The translations under genes and the position numbers were made by a program. A DNA stretch of 64,000 nt, from NCBI RefSeq assembly GCF_003352465.1, contig NZ_CP031153.1, positions 2,780,987 to 2,844,986 on the forward strand, read 5' to 3'. This document shows positions 1-9,500 of this stretch, piece after piece; position 1 is the first letter of the stretch; every line of letters starts with the position of its first letter. The DNA comes from Kordia sp. SMS9. Its GTDB lineage: Bacteria; Bacteroidota; Bacteroidia; Flavobacteriales; Flavobacteriaceae. The notes under the pieces are model-generated. The model was given only the letters and a program-made list of their open reading frames with translations, ran no database searches and had not been told where the DNA came from.

Positions 1-103
1 CTTTCTTATAAAAATACTGAAATTCTATTCCTTTATGAACGATTTGAATGGAATTCGATGGTTTTTAGCAAAAAGTTAACGTTCGGGTTACACGAAACTG
101 TGT

Positions 104-769
104 TTACACGTGTAAGATATTTGTTATTTCGTTGTTAAGTATTTTACTAACCTCATCAGCCAAATCAACAATCATAAAATGGCCACCATTTTTTATGAGA
201 TAATTTTTTTGTCCCTTTGCAGGAATAACCTTGTCTTCATCACCATGAATCGTAATAATTTCAGCATTTTTGGTTGTTTTCTTCCATTTGGTAATGGCAA
301 ACATTCCCCATTTTAAAAAATGCAAATCGGTATCCTTGATAATTGCTTTGAGCAACTTTTTTTGTTTCGTGCCAAAGAAAAAAGCAGCTAAATGCACATT
401 AAGTTTCAACAATCTTTTCGGAATCCAACGCACAAGATTCAATTTTCCAGCAAATCTATACAAATAGGGAAGTTCAGCACTTTTCGTTGCAGAAGAAATG
501 ACCACTGTTTTTTTAGTTTCCAACAATTCGTGCATTTCAGCAGCAATCATGCCGCCAAAACTTACGCCCACAATCACACTATTCGGTTTTGTAGCTAATT
601 GATAGGTGTCAATCAACCGTTGTGCATACGCTTTGATGCTTTCTTTCGGTTTTGGTGCAATCCAGTCCAACGCAGTAAACTCATACTTCAATTCTAAAAA
701 ATCAAAAATGCGCTTGTCTGCACCCAATCCGCTAATTCCGTAAACATGAATGATCTCTTTTTTTGACAA
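104..769 (-). CDS. alpha/beta hydrolase family protein
   Basis: A 221-residue protein without a signal peptide, so probably cytoplasmic. The nucleophile elbow is visible as GVSFG (Ser about residue 70), followed by a helix rich in small residues. A later HGDED-x-VIP segment would supply the acidic residue, and NGGHF near the C-terminus the catalytic histidine. The N-terminal YGISGLGADKR loop resembles the oxyanion-hole region of small esterase or lipase-like hydrolases. The substrate cannot be read from the sequence. It is transcribed away from the small secreted gene at 1001, and its promoter was not identified. The fold is fairly certain and the role is unknown. Confidence 0.8.
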   Translation of the reverse strand: MSKKEIIHVYGISGLGADKRIFDFLELKYEFTALDWIAPKPKESIKAYAQRLIDTYQLATKPNSVIVGVSFGGMIAAEMHELLETKKTVVISSATKSAELPYLYRFAGKLNLVRWIPKRLLKLNVHLAAFFFGTKQKKLLKAIIKDTDLHFLKWGMFAITKWKKTTKNAEIITIHGDEDKVIPAKGQKNYLIKNGGHFMIVDLADEVSKILNNEITNILHV

Positions 770-1000
770 TACTGGTAAATTTTAAAAACACTTCACGAAG
801 TAACAAAATTAATAGGAAATCCAGTGCATTTCACTCCAAAACAAAAATAATGTGCGTTCTTTCAAAATAAAAAATCTACTTTCAACAGCAATAAAAAAAA
901 GGTATTTCTCTAGTTATGAGTTTGTTGAAAAGTGGCAACTTTATTTTTTGGCATGTTAATTGGTAACTACTACCACATTAACCATAAAACAATACACATT

Positions 1001-1306
1001 ATGAAAACAAAACCAATTTTCTTAGGACTGCTACTTACTTTATTTTTCAGTCTATCAATGAGCGCGCAAAATCCTGGTCACAGTCAAGATGTACGGGATT
1101 ACAAAACTCAAAAAGGGAAAGAAATTGCCATTAAGAAAACAAAAAAGAAGTTAAACGAATTGTGTGCTAGTGGATATACAATCACACGAAAAGAATTGTA
1201 CAAAGGCGGCACTTGGAAAATGCACTTTACCACAAGTTGCGGTCATAAAGGCGAAGTTCATTTTAAATATGATGGAAATTACAAAGAAACCATCTATCAC
1301 AATTAA
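1001..1306 (+). CDS. small secreted protein of unknown function
   Basis: I chose the ATG at 1001 because it gives an immediate signal peptide: MKTK, then a leucine/phenylalanine-rich core ending in MSA-QN. An in-frame start at 932 would bury that signal. The mature part is about 80 residues, basic and lysine-rich in its first half, with two cysteines (CASGY and TSCGH) that could form a disulphide after export. The end of the protein is rich in aromatic residues (HFKYDGNYKETIYHN). I do not recognise the family. It is followed closely by a strong terminator, so it is probably a single-gene transcript. Confidence 0.6.
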   Translation: MKTKPIFLGLLLTLFFSLSMSAQNPGHSQDVRDYKTQKGKEIAIKKTKKKLNELCASGYTITRKELYKGGTWKMHFTTSCGHKGEVHFKYDGNYKETIYHN

Positions 1307-1321
1307 AAAATATAAAATTTA

Positions 1322-1371
1322 AAAAAAGCACACCAGACATTGCGCTAAGTCGAAATGCGGTGTGCTTTTTT
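1322..1371. terminator. bidirectional intrinsic terminator
   Basis: AAAAAAGCACACC (1322-1334) pairs with GGTGTGCTTTTTT (1359-1371). A-rich and T-rich tails on both sides let it end both the plus-strand small gene (stop 1306) and the minus-strand operon ending at 1383. Confidence 0.85.
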
Positions 1372-1382
1372 TATGTGTAAAA

Positions 1383-2021
1383 TTACGCTTCCAATTGCGG
1401 AGTATTACTATCAGGTTTTTCTCCTGTGGCAATTTCAATAACATCTCCTGCAAGCGTTGTAATCAATCCGCCAGCGCGCACCAAAACTACAATTGCATAA
1501 AATGGATGTTTGTTGATAGGCGCATATCCTAAACCAGCAGGTAAATAATGAATTACCAACCCAATAAAAGACATTTTTAATAATTGTTTTGGTCTAAAAC
1601 CCATAGCAACAATCATAACTGCAGCGCCAAGTGTGCAAAGACCAGGTTTTAAAAATTTAATCGCAAATTTGGCCACTTTTCCAGGACTTGCCGTGTCAAG
1701 TGCCATCATTCCCAATAGCATGGATATTAACAAAAGATCGAGTACTAGTATGGGAACTAGAATCCATTTTAAAGCGGCGGGAATTTCTACTTCTCTTGTG
1801 TATAAAAGTCCAATAGTCCAAAGTGTACCAATAAGTCCAAGTACTGAAACTACTTTGCTAATCGTTCCAACAAAGCCTAAATCTGTTTCAGAAGCATCAG
1901 CAACTTCTTCTACGGGATAAAACAACAGTTCTAAACCGGCAATGGCAATTCCGCTTATAGCAAATATCTTATCTACATCATCAATGATAGTTTGATCTGA
2001 GTTATTTATATCTTGTGTCAT
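1383..2021 (-). CDS. hypothetical multi-pass membrane protein (unknown operon, third gene)
   Basis: 212 residues with roughly four to five hydrophobic segments: near residues 20-37, about 50-75, 83-107, 125-145 and 150-190. The N-terminal 15 residues and the C-terminal tail are polar. No catalytic motif is visible and I do not recognise the family. It follows the 898-residue gene by 6 nt (that gene's stop is at 2028), so it is almost certainly co-transcribed with the two large upstream genes. It may be a membrane partner for them, which is inference from position only. Confidence 0.6.
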   Translation of the reverse strand: MTQDINNSDQTIIDDVDKIFAISGIAIAGLELLFYPVEEVADASETDLGFVGTISKVVSVLGLIGTLWTIGLLYTREVEIPAALKWILVPILVLDLLLISMLLGMMALDTASPGKVAKFAIKFLKPGLCTLGAAVMIVAMGFRPKQLLKMSFIGLVIHYLPAGLGYAPINKHPFYAIVVLVRAGGLITTLAGDVIEIATGEKPDSNTPQLEA

Positions 2022-2027
2022 GATTGT

Positions 2028-4724
2028 TTAAGTTAAGTTAAGTTTAAAAATAGTACTACCGCGTTTCACAAATTCTTCTTCCGTTTTACCATCGCCAAAA
2101 GGTGCTTTTCCTTCACCAATTTTGAAGAGAATCGTTGCTGGAATCGCCACAAATAAGCACATGACATCTAAAAAAGTTAATTCGTCACTTTTTGTGATTG
2201 ATTTGTATAACGGTGTAATGATCGGAATTTCCCATGGCTTGTTGAGTCCAACCTGTGCTAGACTGATTAAGGTATCAAGCGAAACAAAAATTAAATCCAT
2301 TAGTTGTTTGACTAAAAATAAGCTCAATCCTGCGAGTTTTTGAAGCAACAATTTTAGAAAGTCTAAAAAAGTCAATTCGCCTTGAATCATCTTTTTAAAA
2401 CCATCAAAAATAATATCCATTTGCAGTTTAAAACCTTCTCCAGATTTGACCAAAATAGCTTTCAGTTGACTCGCAAACGATTTAAAAACTTCAGTAAAAT
2501 CGGTTGGAATTTGAGATTGAATTGATGTTCCAGCACTATCGTGTAAATACTCCTTTTTAGAATTCAACCAATTCGATCGTGGATCGGCTGTATTTTTCTT
2601 TGAAGGTTCCGAAGGATCTACTTTGCCCAACGAATCAGGAATATCTACCAATTCGGGAGAAAACTTTTCAATTTGTTTATCTAGCGTATCATCTACAAAC
2701 TTGCGAATGTTTTTTATTTCATCTTTAAGAGAAATGATTGCGGAGTTAGTAAAATTTTTAAAAGCATTTTTAGTAGCCACAATCGCGTCCCAATCAAACA
2801 GAAACGCCAAAAACTCAAACAAATCTTTAAAAAACACTTTAATCGCATCAAATATTTTCTGAATAAACGCGCCTATTTCGCGAAGCGTTGTAGCAATCCA
2901 ATTAAATACTTGTTCTCCAATTTTAATGACAAATTTTACACCTTCACTGACTTTTTCGATGATGAATTCTGCCGCGTGTTTGGCACCATCCCAAATGGAA
3001 TGTAAAAAATCGCCCAAAGTGATTCCATGATGTTGTGGAATGCTTGTGGCTACACTGCGACGCATTTGCGCATTTGGAGCAACAAGCGAACCAACCGTAA
3101 ACGACGAACGTTTTAATTTTGCATCACCACTTTCCATGGTTTGGGCAGCAGCCAACATGTCTTGAATTCCTGCAGCAGCGCTGTTTAAAGTGTCTATATT
3201 TGTTCCTTCAGCAACTAATAAGTCACCGTTTTGTTTGCGTGCTCCGGCCAACGCTTCTCCGGAAGTTACTTTGGTGCCTAAATCTTCCAATACTTGATGT
3301 GCCAAATTGATCGCGATCGTTTTTTTGAGAAAATCAGCATTGAGTAAAATACGACACGAAGCAATATCTTTTACGGGACAAATCACGGTGAATTCAGCCG
3401 AAACATTTAACGGAATAGCTACTTCATGATTTGGTCCAATATGATAACTTTCACTATTTACGTACACAAACAAATTGCTTTCTGCGCTCAATTTCACCTG
3501 CAAACCTTGAAACGTTTTCATGGCTTTACTGTTGAATCGGATGTGTGCCGAATACGATGCCACTTCTTTTAAACTATCAATTCCTTTAATCGTTAAGGTT
3601 TTCTTATTCCATAAAGTGGTGGTCGCATCTTGCCATAAACTGGTCAGTTCACTTCCGTGAGATGTGTTTATGGAAAATAATTGGTTGCGAATGCCATTGC
3701 CTTTTACACAGCAAAATTGTTCGGCGTCATCTGCCATCACGATCGGTTGTGTCCATGTATCAGCAACAAATTCGTGTGATTCTTGATCGAAAAAATGATT
3801 CGTTTGATAGTGCAAGCCTTTTTCATTGAGCGACCAAACACTATGATACTCTTCGTTGCGCGCGGCGCGAATTCGCGTAATCGCTTCAAACGTACCAGGC
3901 AATTTAATAACATCTACTTCTTCGTCTTCAATACTAGAAACAAATTGATGAATATTTTTTCCGGCAGCATACACAATATCATTCATATCGTCTGATTCTA
4001 CTAAAGCAAAACAGTTGACAGTGTCGTCACTTTCAAAACGCGCTTTGGAGGTTTTTCCATATACTTCATCTGGAAACGACTGAAATACAAACGAGCGTTC
4101 TTTGCCAATATCATACAACATAAAAACACCATCGTTGTATTGAAAATTCCCCAATTCAAACTGAATAATTTTCATTCCATTTTCAATCAGTGTAAACGGT
4201 TGTGGTGTTAAATCGTCCAAATTGGCCACATAATAGTTGGCATCTTTTTGTGCTTGCGTTGTAGAAAACACTACTTTTTCAGCACCAATGGAGACTTTAT
4301 TGATGACTTCCGACGCATCGGCAGCTTCCATTGAAGACCACGACAGACTCTTGTCGAGTGTTTCAAATTGTGTGGCATCAAGCGGAATTTCATCAGAAAC
4401 CCACACTTTATTGTCTTCTACCTTGGCAAGTTGAAAATACTCTTCGTCCGTATTATATTCAAGTTCAAATGACGTTACTTTTCCTTCTGATAATACCAAT
4501 TGTGTCCATCCAGAAGCGGAACCTTCTGAACGTAAAATACCTTGTAATTTTCCTGTTGTTGTGAGGCAAAAAATAAAAGGTTGTTCGGGCGCGACCATTA
4601 AGGAGCGAATTGTGGTTCCAGCTTCAATGGCAGATTCTGGAAAATAGTTTTGCATCAATTCGCTTTGAAAGTCAACAGTTACATTGTCGTCTTTCGTGAT
4701 TTGAAATTTTGGATCTACTTTCAT
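2028..4724 (-). CDS. large hypothetical protein: beta-rich N-terminal half, amphipathic-helix C-terminal half
   Basis: 898 residues with no signal peptide. Residues 1 to about 390 are beta-rich with recurring W/F and acidic turns, as in a beta-propeller or lectin-like fold. About 390-480 looks like a small beta domain. From about 480 onward it is helical, with long amphipathic segments rich in phenylalanine and isoleucine (about 570-680). The segments FLFDWDAIVATKNAF and, near the end, a PLYKSI...LTFLDVMCL-x-VAIPATI-x-FKIG block recall an uncharacterised family I have seen in fungi and actinobacteria; this is recollection and not tested. The mix of recognition-like and membrane-active-like halves would suit a toxin or contact protein, but nothing proves it. 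It sits 7 nt after the upstream gene of the same operon. Confidence 0.6.
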   Translation of the reverse strand: MKVDPKFQITKDDNVTVDFQSELMQNYFPESAIEAGTTIRSLMVAPEQPFIFCLTTTGKLQGILRSEGSASGWTQLVLSEGKVTSFELEYNTDEEYFQLAKVEDNKVWVSDEIPLDATQFETLDKSLSWSSMEAADASEVINKVSIGAEKVVFSTTQAQKDANYYVANLDDLTPQPFTLIENGMKIIQFELGNFQYNDGVFMLYDIGKERSFVFQSFPDEVYGKTSKARFESDDTVNCFALVESDDMNDIVYAAGKNIHQFVSSIEDEEVDVIKLPGTFEAITRIRAARNEEYHSVWSLNEKGLHYQTNHFFDQESHEFVADTWTQPIVMADDAEQFCCVKGNGIRNQLFSINTSHGSELTSLWQDATTTLWNKKTLTIKGIDSLKEVASYSAHIRFNSKAMKTFQGLQVKLSAESNLFVYVNSESYHIGPNHEVAIPLNVSAEFTVICPVKDIASCRILLNADFLKKTIAINLAHQVLEDLGTKVTSGEALAGARKQNGDLLVAEGTNIDTLNSAAAGIQDMLAAAQTMESGDAKLKRSSFTVGSLVAPNAQMRRSVATSIPQHHGITLGDFLHSIWDGAKHAAEFIIEKVSEGVKFVIKIGEQVFNWIATTLREIGAFIQKIFDAIKVFFKDLFEFLAFLFDWDAIVATKNAFKNFTNSAIISLKDEIKNIRKFVDDTLDKQIEKFSPELVDIPDSLGKVDPSEPSKKNTADPRSNWLNSKKEYLHDSAGTSIQSQIPTDFTEVFKSFASQLKAILVKSGEGFKLQMDIIFDGFKKMIQGELTFLDFLKLLLQKLAGLSLFLVKQLMDLIFVSLDTLISLAQVGLNKPWEIPIITPLYKSITKSDELTFLDVMCLFVAIPATILFKIGEGKAPFGDGKTEEEFVKRGSTIFKLNLT

Positions 4725-4731
4725 AAGGCGT

Positions 4732-6450
4732 TTATTTTTCTATTACAGGAGCATACGCAATGTCGTACGCCACCACATCTTGCTTATCTTCAATACGTAA
4801 GTTTTTAAAAGTATATATATTTCCTAGCGGAAGAATGACTTTGTTGGTTTGGTTTAATACATCTATATCATTCAGTTTGTCAATCAACTTTGTAGAATCT
4901 GCGGAGCCTGCCTTGCCCAAATCCACTGCAATTTGGTTTACAATCGCATCTATAATGGCAAAAACCCATGTAACCACTAGCGAAATTACTTTTAAAATGA
5001 TGGTTAACACATCTCCACTAAAAAAGTTAGGATCAGCATCATACGCTACTAGCGGCTTGGTAAAATTGTGATCTAAATCGAAACGCCCTTTTTTTCCAAC
5101 GGTGATGTTGAAATCTAAATAGCCAGCAGCGCCTGTATTTTTTACACTGTCTTTTGTGTATTCGCCATTTGTAGAGAGTGAAATGTATTTTACTTCGTGC
5201 TCTCCAAAAAGCTTCATAATTACGTGTACTTCCACTTTAATTTCAATTCGATAGCGCACTGTAATGCCGCTATTTTTTTTATTTTCTGTGGATTCACGAG
5301 TTATGGTATAGGTAGTTTCAATTTTGTCATCAATATGTTTGTCACTTTTTGTGAGCACCATCACATTGTTTTCAAAACCGTGACTGAGCTTGACGCCATC
5401 AAGATTTTCAAAAATGGATTGTACATACGAATCCAGCGATTTGATATAGGTGTTGAAGTGCTTATTTTGAATGGAAAATACGCCATCAGTGGTGCTGCCT
5501 GTATCTATTCCCAATTCAATTAAGCTTTTTGGAAGAATTCCTGCTATAGCATTTGTGGGCGGTTTGGTATCATTCAACATCATTAAAAAATTGAGCGCAC
5601 TAAAATCACCTGGTCTTTTGTCTTTATTACTATACGACGTGGAAAATGCTAGTGCCGTTGGTTGAAACATTGCTTTTTCGGTAGCTTTGATCTTCTTTCG
5701 CTGAATTCCATAACCCAATACATACGGATTATCACTTCCAGAGATTGTCATGTTAAAATAGTTGGTGATGGCATTTTGAAATTCAACGCTGCTATTTTTT
5801 GGCAGTATACTTTTAGAAGTGTCGAAACTTGAAATATTTGCATTTTCAAAATTTAAGAATAGACTATGAATCGTAAAATCGTCATCAGACAAACCGCTTT
5901 CACGAATAATGGTTTTAGCGCTTTCTCCAGCATCTAAAATCATGTTGTCTTTAGAGACTTTAATTTGCCCAATAGGCACTTTAAAAACGTATAAAACATC
6001 TTTCAGATCAAATATAGAAACAGCTTTGGTTTCTTCTTTTCGGTAGTATAATTTACCACTTTTAAATCGAATTTCGAGATTGACTTCTTTCGTATTGTCT
6101 TTAATAAAACTCACTTTTGGAGCATCCAAAACGGCTTGCCAACCAAACGTAAAATTTAAGTTTTCAGACGTAACGCGATCCATCAAATTTCCGATTTCGC
6201 GCCAATTATTAGCTTTTTTGGCTGTTTCAATCTCTTTTTGAATGGCGATCCAACTGTTTATTTTTTTTTTGATATCTGCTTCCTGATCTGTAATATGGAA
6301 ATCCGTATCATCCGCAGTTTTTCCACCCAAAACGCCCCATTCTCTGTGAATGATATGTCGTCTGCGCAATTGGGAAAACTGATAATTAATGGTGTTTTGC
6401 GACAAGGCGAGTGCCATGTCATAACCGGCAAGTGTTTCGTTTCCTTTCAT
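4732..6450 (-). CDS. hypothetical protein, possibly TULIP/P47-like (unknown operon, first gene)
   Basis: 572 residues, no signal peptide. The opening GNETLAGYDMALALSQNTIN resembles the start of P47/OrfX-type TULIP lipid-binding proteins, in which a G-W/Y-D motif precedes an aliphatic stretch and a conserved asparagine. The body is beta-rich with alternating polar and non-polar residues, interrupted by one hydrophobic segment near residues 485-510 (VLTIILKVISLVVTWVFAIID). It ends in a strand-rich YDIAYAPVIEK tail. The TULIP assignment is a low-confidence inference from the first 25 residues and overall texture. It is the first gene of a tight three-gene operon with the 898-residue and membrane-protein genes. 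Confidence 0.5.
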   Translation of the reverse strand: MKGNETLAGYDMALALSQNTINYQFSQLRRRHIIHREWGVLGGKTADDTDFHITDQEADIKKKINSWIAIQKEIETAKKANNWREIGNLMDRVTSENLNFTFGWQAVLDAPKVSFIKDNTKEVNLEIRFKSGKLYYRKEETKAVSIFDLKDVLYVFKVPIGQIKVSKDNMILDAGESAKTIIRESGLSDDDFTIHSLFLNFENANISSFDTSKSILPKNSSVEFQNAITNYFNMTISGSDNPYVLGYGIQRKKIKATEKAMFQPTALAFSTSYSNKDKRPGDFSALNFLMMLNDTKPPTNAIAGILPKSLIELGIDTGSTTDGVFSIQNKHFNTYIKSLDSYVQSIFENLDGVKLSHGFENNVMVLTKSDKHIDDKIETTYTITRESTENKKNSGITVRYRIEIKVEVHVIMKLFGEHEVKYISLSTNGEYTKDSVKNTGAAGYLDFNITVGKKGRFDLDHNFTKPLVAYDADPNFFSGDVLTIILKVISLVVTWVFAIIDAIVNQIAVDLGKAGSADSTKLIDKLNDIDVLNQTNKVILPLGNIYTFKNLRIEDKQDVVAYDIAYAPVIEK

Positions 6451-6610
6451 GTTGGCTATTAAAAATGATTAATACTATGTATTTAAAACAATTTGCTCTG
6501 GTAGGAGGAGAGCTAGATGTTTTTAAATTTATAGTATGCAATTTAAAGTGGAAAACGCAAAAAAAGAAACGTATAACTACGTGATTTTAAAAATGGAAAT
6601 AAGTAAGAGT

Positions 6611-7702
6611 TTAATTAATAAGCAGGTTTATCTTTCCCCAAAGTACATCATCAAAGTCAGAAAGTGCAAAATTTTCATCATCCGCAGCATTTCCCATTCG
6701 GATGATCACCAAATCTTTGCTCGGAACTACATATATTTTTTGATCATTTTTACCCAAGGCACAAAATAGGTCTTGCGGTGCATTCGGAATCAATTCGCCA
6801 GAAAACTCCAATTGAATTTGTGGCAAACGATACGAAGTTTTTCCATTCAACCACCATAAATACCCATACGCTTGGTTGATGTTTTGTGAAGTTGTGGTCG
6901 CTTCCGCTAGAAAGTTCTCAGGGATAATTTGTGTTTCATTCCAACGTCCGTTTGCAGCAATCAACAAACCAAATCGCGCCATGCTTCTTGTCGTACTCCA
7001 ATAAACATTGGCGTTTCCTGTTTGAATCCACGCACCTGTCATGCCAATGCGGTTTTTCAATTTTGTATTAAAATAATCATCCCAAGTTTGATTGCTCGCG
7101 GAAGCAATGACATCTTGCAATTTTACAAAAACACCATGATATGCCCAACGTGTTCCTGCATCAGCGAGATATTGCAAATCGTTTGGCGCAATGCCATCAC
7201 CCAAACTATCATCCAAACCAGAAGTCATAGATAGTAAATTTTTACAGGTAATTGAGTTCTCTTTTTCTAACGATGCGCTTGTCCAACCTGTTCCAATATG
7301 ATCAGAAACCTTGTCGTTGAGGTCAATGAGACTTTCTTCTTGCGCAATTCCCGCAACAGTTGTCGTTAAGGTTTTTCCAGCACTTGCCCAATACCAAGGA
7401 GAAGTTTCCGTATGATTGTCAAAATAATTCTCTACTACAATTTTTCCTTTGTGAAGGATGATGAAGCTTTTGGTATTTTTTTCTTCGAGATAATTTAAAA
7501 GTGGCAACAATTGATCGGCATTCCAGTTCAATTCATTGACACTTGTAGTTTCCCAAGAATCTGAATTATTTGGAGGAAAATAGAAGGATTCATCGACAAT
7601 CTCAGGCGTTTCTTCTAGTGGAATTTCATCAGTAGCTTCCGAGGAACAATTTGTCAAAAACACTAAAAAAAGCAATGGGAATTTATAAAACAGTCGGTTC
7701 AT
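6611..7702 (-). CDS. lipoprotein serine hydrolase, class C beta-lactamase superfamily
   Basis: 363 residues. It begins with a lipoprotein signal ending in the lipobox FLTNC (Cys 19), so the protein should be anchored to a membrane in the periplasm or at the cell surface. The catalytic Ser-x-x-Lys is visible as SAGK (residues 107-110), preceded by WYWA. A tyrosine in RWAYHG is a candidate for the second motif. Such enzymes (Pfam Beta-lactamase, PF00144) include esterases and D-aminopeptidases as well as beta-lactamases, so the substrate is open. It is divergently transcribed from rimO across 81 bp. Confidence 0.8.
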   Translation of the reverse strand: MNRLFYKFPLLFLVFLTNCSSEATDEIPLEETPEIVDESFYFPPNNSDSWETTSVNELNWNADQLLPLLNYLEEKNTKSFIILHKGKIVVENYFDNHTETSPWYWASAGKTLTTTVAGIAQEESLIDLNDKVSDHIGTGWTSASLEKENSITCKNLLSMTSGLDDSLGDGIAPNDLQYLADAGTRWAYHGVFVKLQDVIASASNQTWDDYFNTKLKNRIGMTGAWIQTGNANVYWSTTRSMARFGLLIAANGRWNETQIIPENFLAEATTTSQNINQAYGYLWWLNGKTSYRLPQIQLEFSGELIPNAPQDLFCALGKNDQKIYVVPSKDLVIIRMGNAADDENFALSDFDDVLWGKINLLIN

Positions 7703-7757
7703 CTTTTACGATTTTGATTTTAGACTGTTAAATATACCAAAGGTTTAAATTAGATTG

Positions 7758-7765
7758 TATCTTTG
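7758..7765 (+). promoter_or_regulatory. rimO promoter, TAnnTTTG -7 box
   Basis: TATCTTTG matches the Bacteroidota primary-sigma -7 consensus TAnnTTTG. It lies 18 nt before the ATG at 7784. An in-frame TTG at 7763 falls inside this box and so cannot be the translation start. Confidence 0.6.
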
Positions 7766-7783
7766 CGCACTGAATTTTTGGAT

Positions 7784-9085
7784 ATGAGAACGAAGACTTT
7801 AAAGAAAAATAAGATCAATGTTGTAACGCTTGGTTGTTCGAAGAATGTGTATGATTCTGAAGTATTGATGGGACAATTGAAAGCGAACGGAAAAGACGTA
7901 GCACATGAAGAGGAAGGTAATATTGTAGTGATCAATACCTGTGGATTTATCAATAACGCCAAAGAACAAAGTGTGAATACGATCTTGGATTTTGTGCAGA
8001 AGAAAGAAGAAGGTGTCGTTGATAAAGTTTTTGTAACAGGTTGTTTGAGTGAACGCTATAAGCCAGATTTAGAAGCGGAAATTCCGGATGTAGACCAATA
8101 TTTTGGAACGTCGGATTTACCACGATTGTTAAAAGCGTTGGGAGCCGATTATAAACACGAATTGATTGGAGAACGCATCACTACAACGCCAAAAAATTAT
8201 GCTTATTTAAAAATTGCAGAAGGCTGCGATCGTCCGTGTTCGTTCTGTGCCATTCCACTGATGCGAGGAAAACACAGATCAAAACCAATGGAAGAATTGG
8301 TGACGGAGACTGAAAAATTAGCCGCAAAAGGTGTCAAAGAATTAATTCTTATTGCACAAGATTTAACCTACTACGGACTCGATTTATACAAAAAAAGAAA
8401 CTTAGCCGAATTGCTTCGCGCATTGGCAAAAGTAGAGGGCATTGAGTGGATTCGTTTGCATTACGCGTTTCCAGCTGGTTTCCCGATGGATGTGTTAGAC
8501 GTAATGAACGAAGAACCAAAAATCTGTAATTATTTAGACATTCCATTGCAACACATTGCAGACGATATGTTAAAGTCGATGCGTCGCGGAACGAATCAAG
8601 CAAAAACTACAAAATTGTTGAAACAATTCAGAGCTGCAGTTCCAGAAATGACCATTAGAACTACATTAATTGTTGGATATCCTGGAGAAACGGAAGCACA
8701 TTTTCAAACGCTTAAAAATTGGGTTGAGGAAATGCGCTTTGAACGTTTAGGTTGTTTTACCTATTCGCACGAAGAAAACACGCATGCATACAATTTGGAA
8801 GACGATGTGCCGGAAGAAGTGAAGCAAGATCGTGCCAATCAAATCATGGAAATTCAGTCACAAATTTCTTGGGAGTTGAATCAACAAAAAATTGGACAAA
8901 CGTTCAAATGTATCATTGACCGAAAAGAAGGCAACTATTTCGTCGGTCGTACCGAGTTTGATTCACCAGATGTGGACAATGAAGTCTTAATTGATGCTAC
9001 AAAATTTTACGTGAAGCAAGGAGAGTTTGTAGACATCAAAATTGTTGACGCTGCTGACTTCGATTTGTATGGTGAGCCGGTTTAG
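7784..9085 (+). CDS. rimO: ribosomal protein S12 methylthiotransferase RimO
   Basis: 433 residues. This radical-SAM enzyme adds a methylthio group to the conserved aspartate of ribosomal protein S12. The N-terminal methylthiotransferase domain has the three cluster cysteines in TLGCSKN (Cys 18), NTCGF (Cys 53) and TGCLSERY (Cys 87). The radical-SAM CxxxCxxC is GCDRPCSFC (Cys 148, 152, 155), and a TRAM-like RNA-binding domain forms roughly the last 65 residues. SERYKPDL and MRGKHRSKP are typical of RimO rather than MiaB. ATG 7784 was chosen over TTG 7763 because of the promoter position. It appears monocistronic. Confidence 0.95.
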   Translation: MRTKTLKKNKINVVTLGCSKNVYDSEVLMGQLKANGKDVAHEEEGNIVVINTCGFINNAKEQSVNTILDFVQKKEEGVVDKVFVTGCLSERYKPDLEAEIPDVDQYFGTSDLPRLLKALGADYKHELIGERITTTPKNYAYLKIAEGCDRPCSFCAIPLMRGKHRSKPMEELVTETEKLAAKGVKELILIAQDLTYYGLDLYKKRNLAELLRALAKVEGIEWIRLHYAFPAGFPMDVLDVMNEEPKICNYLDIPLQHIADDMLKSMRRGTNQAKTTKLLKQFRAAVPEMTIRTTLIVGYPGETEAHFQTLKNWVEEMRFERLGCFTYSHEENTHAYNLEDDVPEEVKQDRANQIMEIQSQISWELNQQKIGQTFKCIIDRKEGNYFVGRTEFDSPDVDNEVLIDATKFYVKQGEFVDIKIVDAADFDLYGEPV

Positions 9086-9246
9086 TTGGTTGTGAGATTT
9101 TAGTATTGAGTATTGAGATTGTTTCAAACTTCATTATGAGGAGTTTGCGACGAAGTAACCTGTTTTTTTATGCTAAATGCTAAATGCTAAATGCTAAATG
9201 TTGAATTGCTTCGCCTTTAAGAGCCTTTCTTTATCAAACATAAACC

Positions 9247-9287
9247 GTCATATCGAGTGAATTTCTGCTAAGAAATTAGTATCGAGA
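9247..9287 (+). repeat. TCGAGT...ATCGAGA intergenic hairpin repeat, copy 1
   Basis: The outer motif GTCATATCGAGTGAATTT and the end TAGTATCGAGA enclose a hairpin, AATTTCT-GCTA-AGAAATT. The same design recurs at 9459-9500 (opposite orientation) and 29728-29768. Confidence 0.7.
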
Positions 9288-9458
9288 TATGCTATGGAAT
9301 TCTAAATTTAACATGTAAAATTTTAAATGTAAAAGTATTTGAAACTTCATTACGAGGACTTTTCGACGAAGTAATCTGTTTTTTTTATGCTAAATGCTAA
9401 ATGCTAAATTTTAAATGTTGAATTGGCTTTCAAAAGTTCCAATAAGTTTCAAAGTACT

Positions 9459-9500
9459 TCTCGATAAAAAATTTCTCCGAAATTTCACTCGAAGTGACGG
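9459..9500 (-). repeat. TCGAGT...ATCGAGA intergenic hairpin repeat, copy 2
   Basis: Reverse-oriented copy. TCTCGATA opens and ACTCGAAGTGACGG closes around the hairpin AAATTTC-TCC-GAAATTT. It lies in the repeat-filled gap before the M14 peptidase gene. Confidence 0.7.

Noticed and set aside
7763..7783. TTG start for rimO at 7763
   Set aside because: It lies inside the TAnnTTTG promoter box and would give a non-family N-terminus; ATG 7784 is used.
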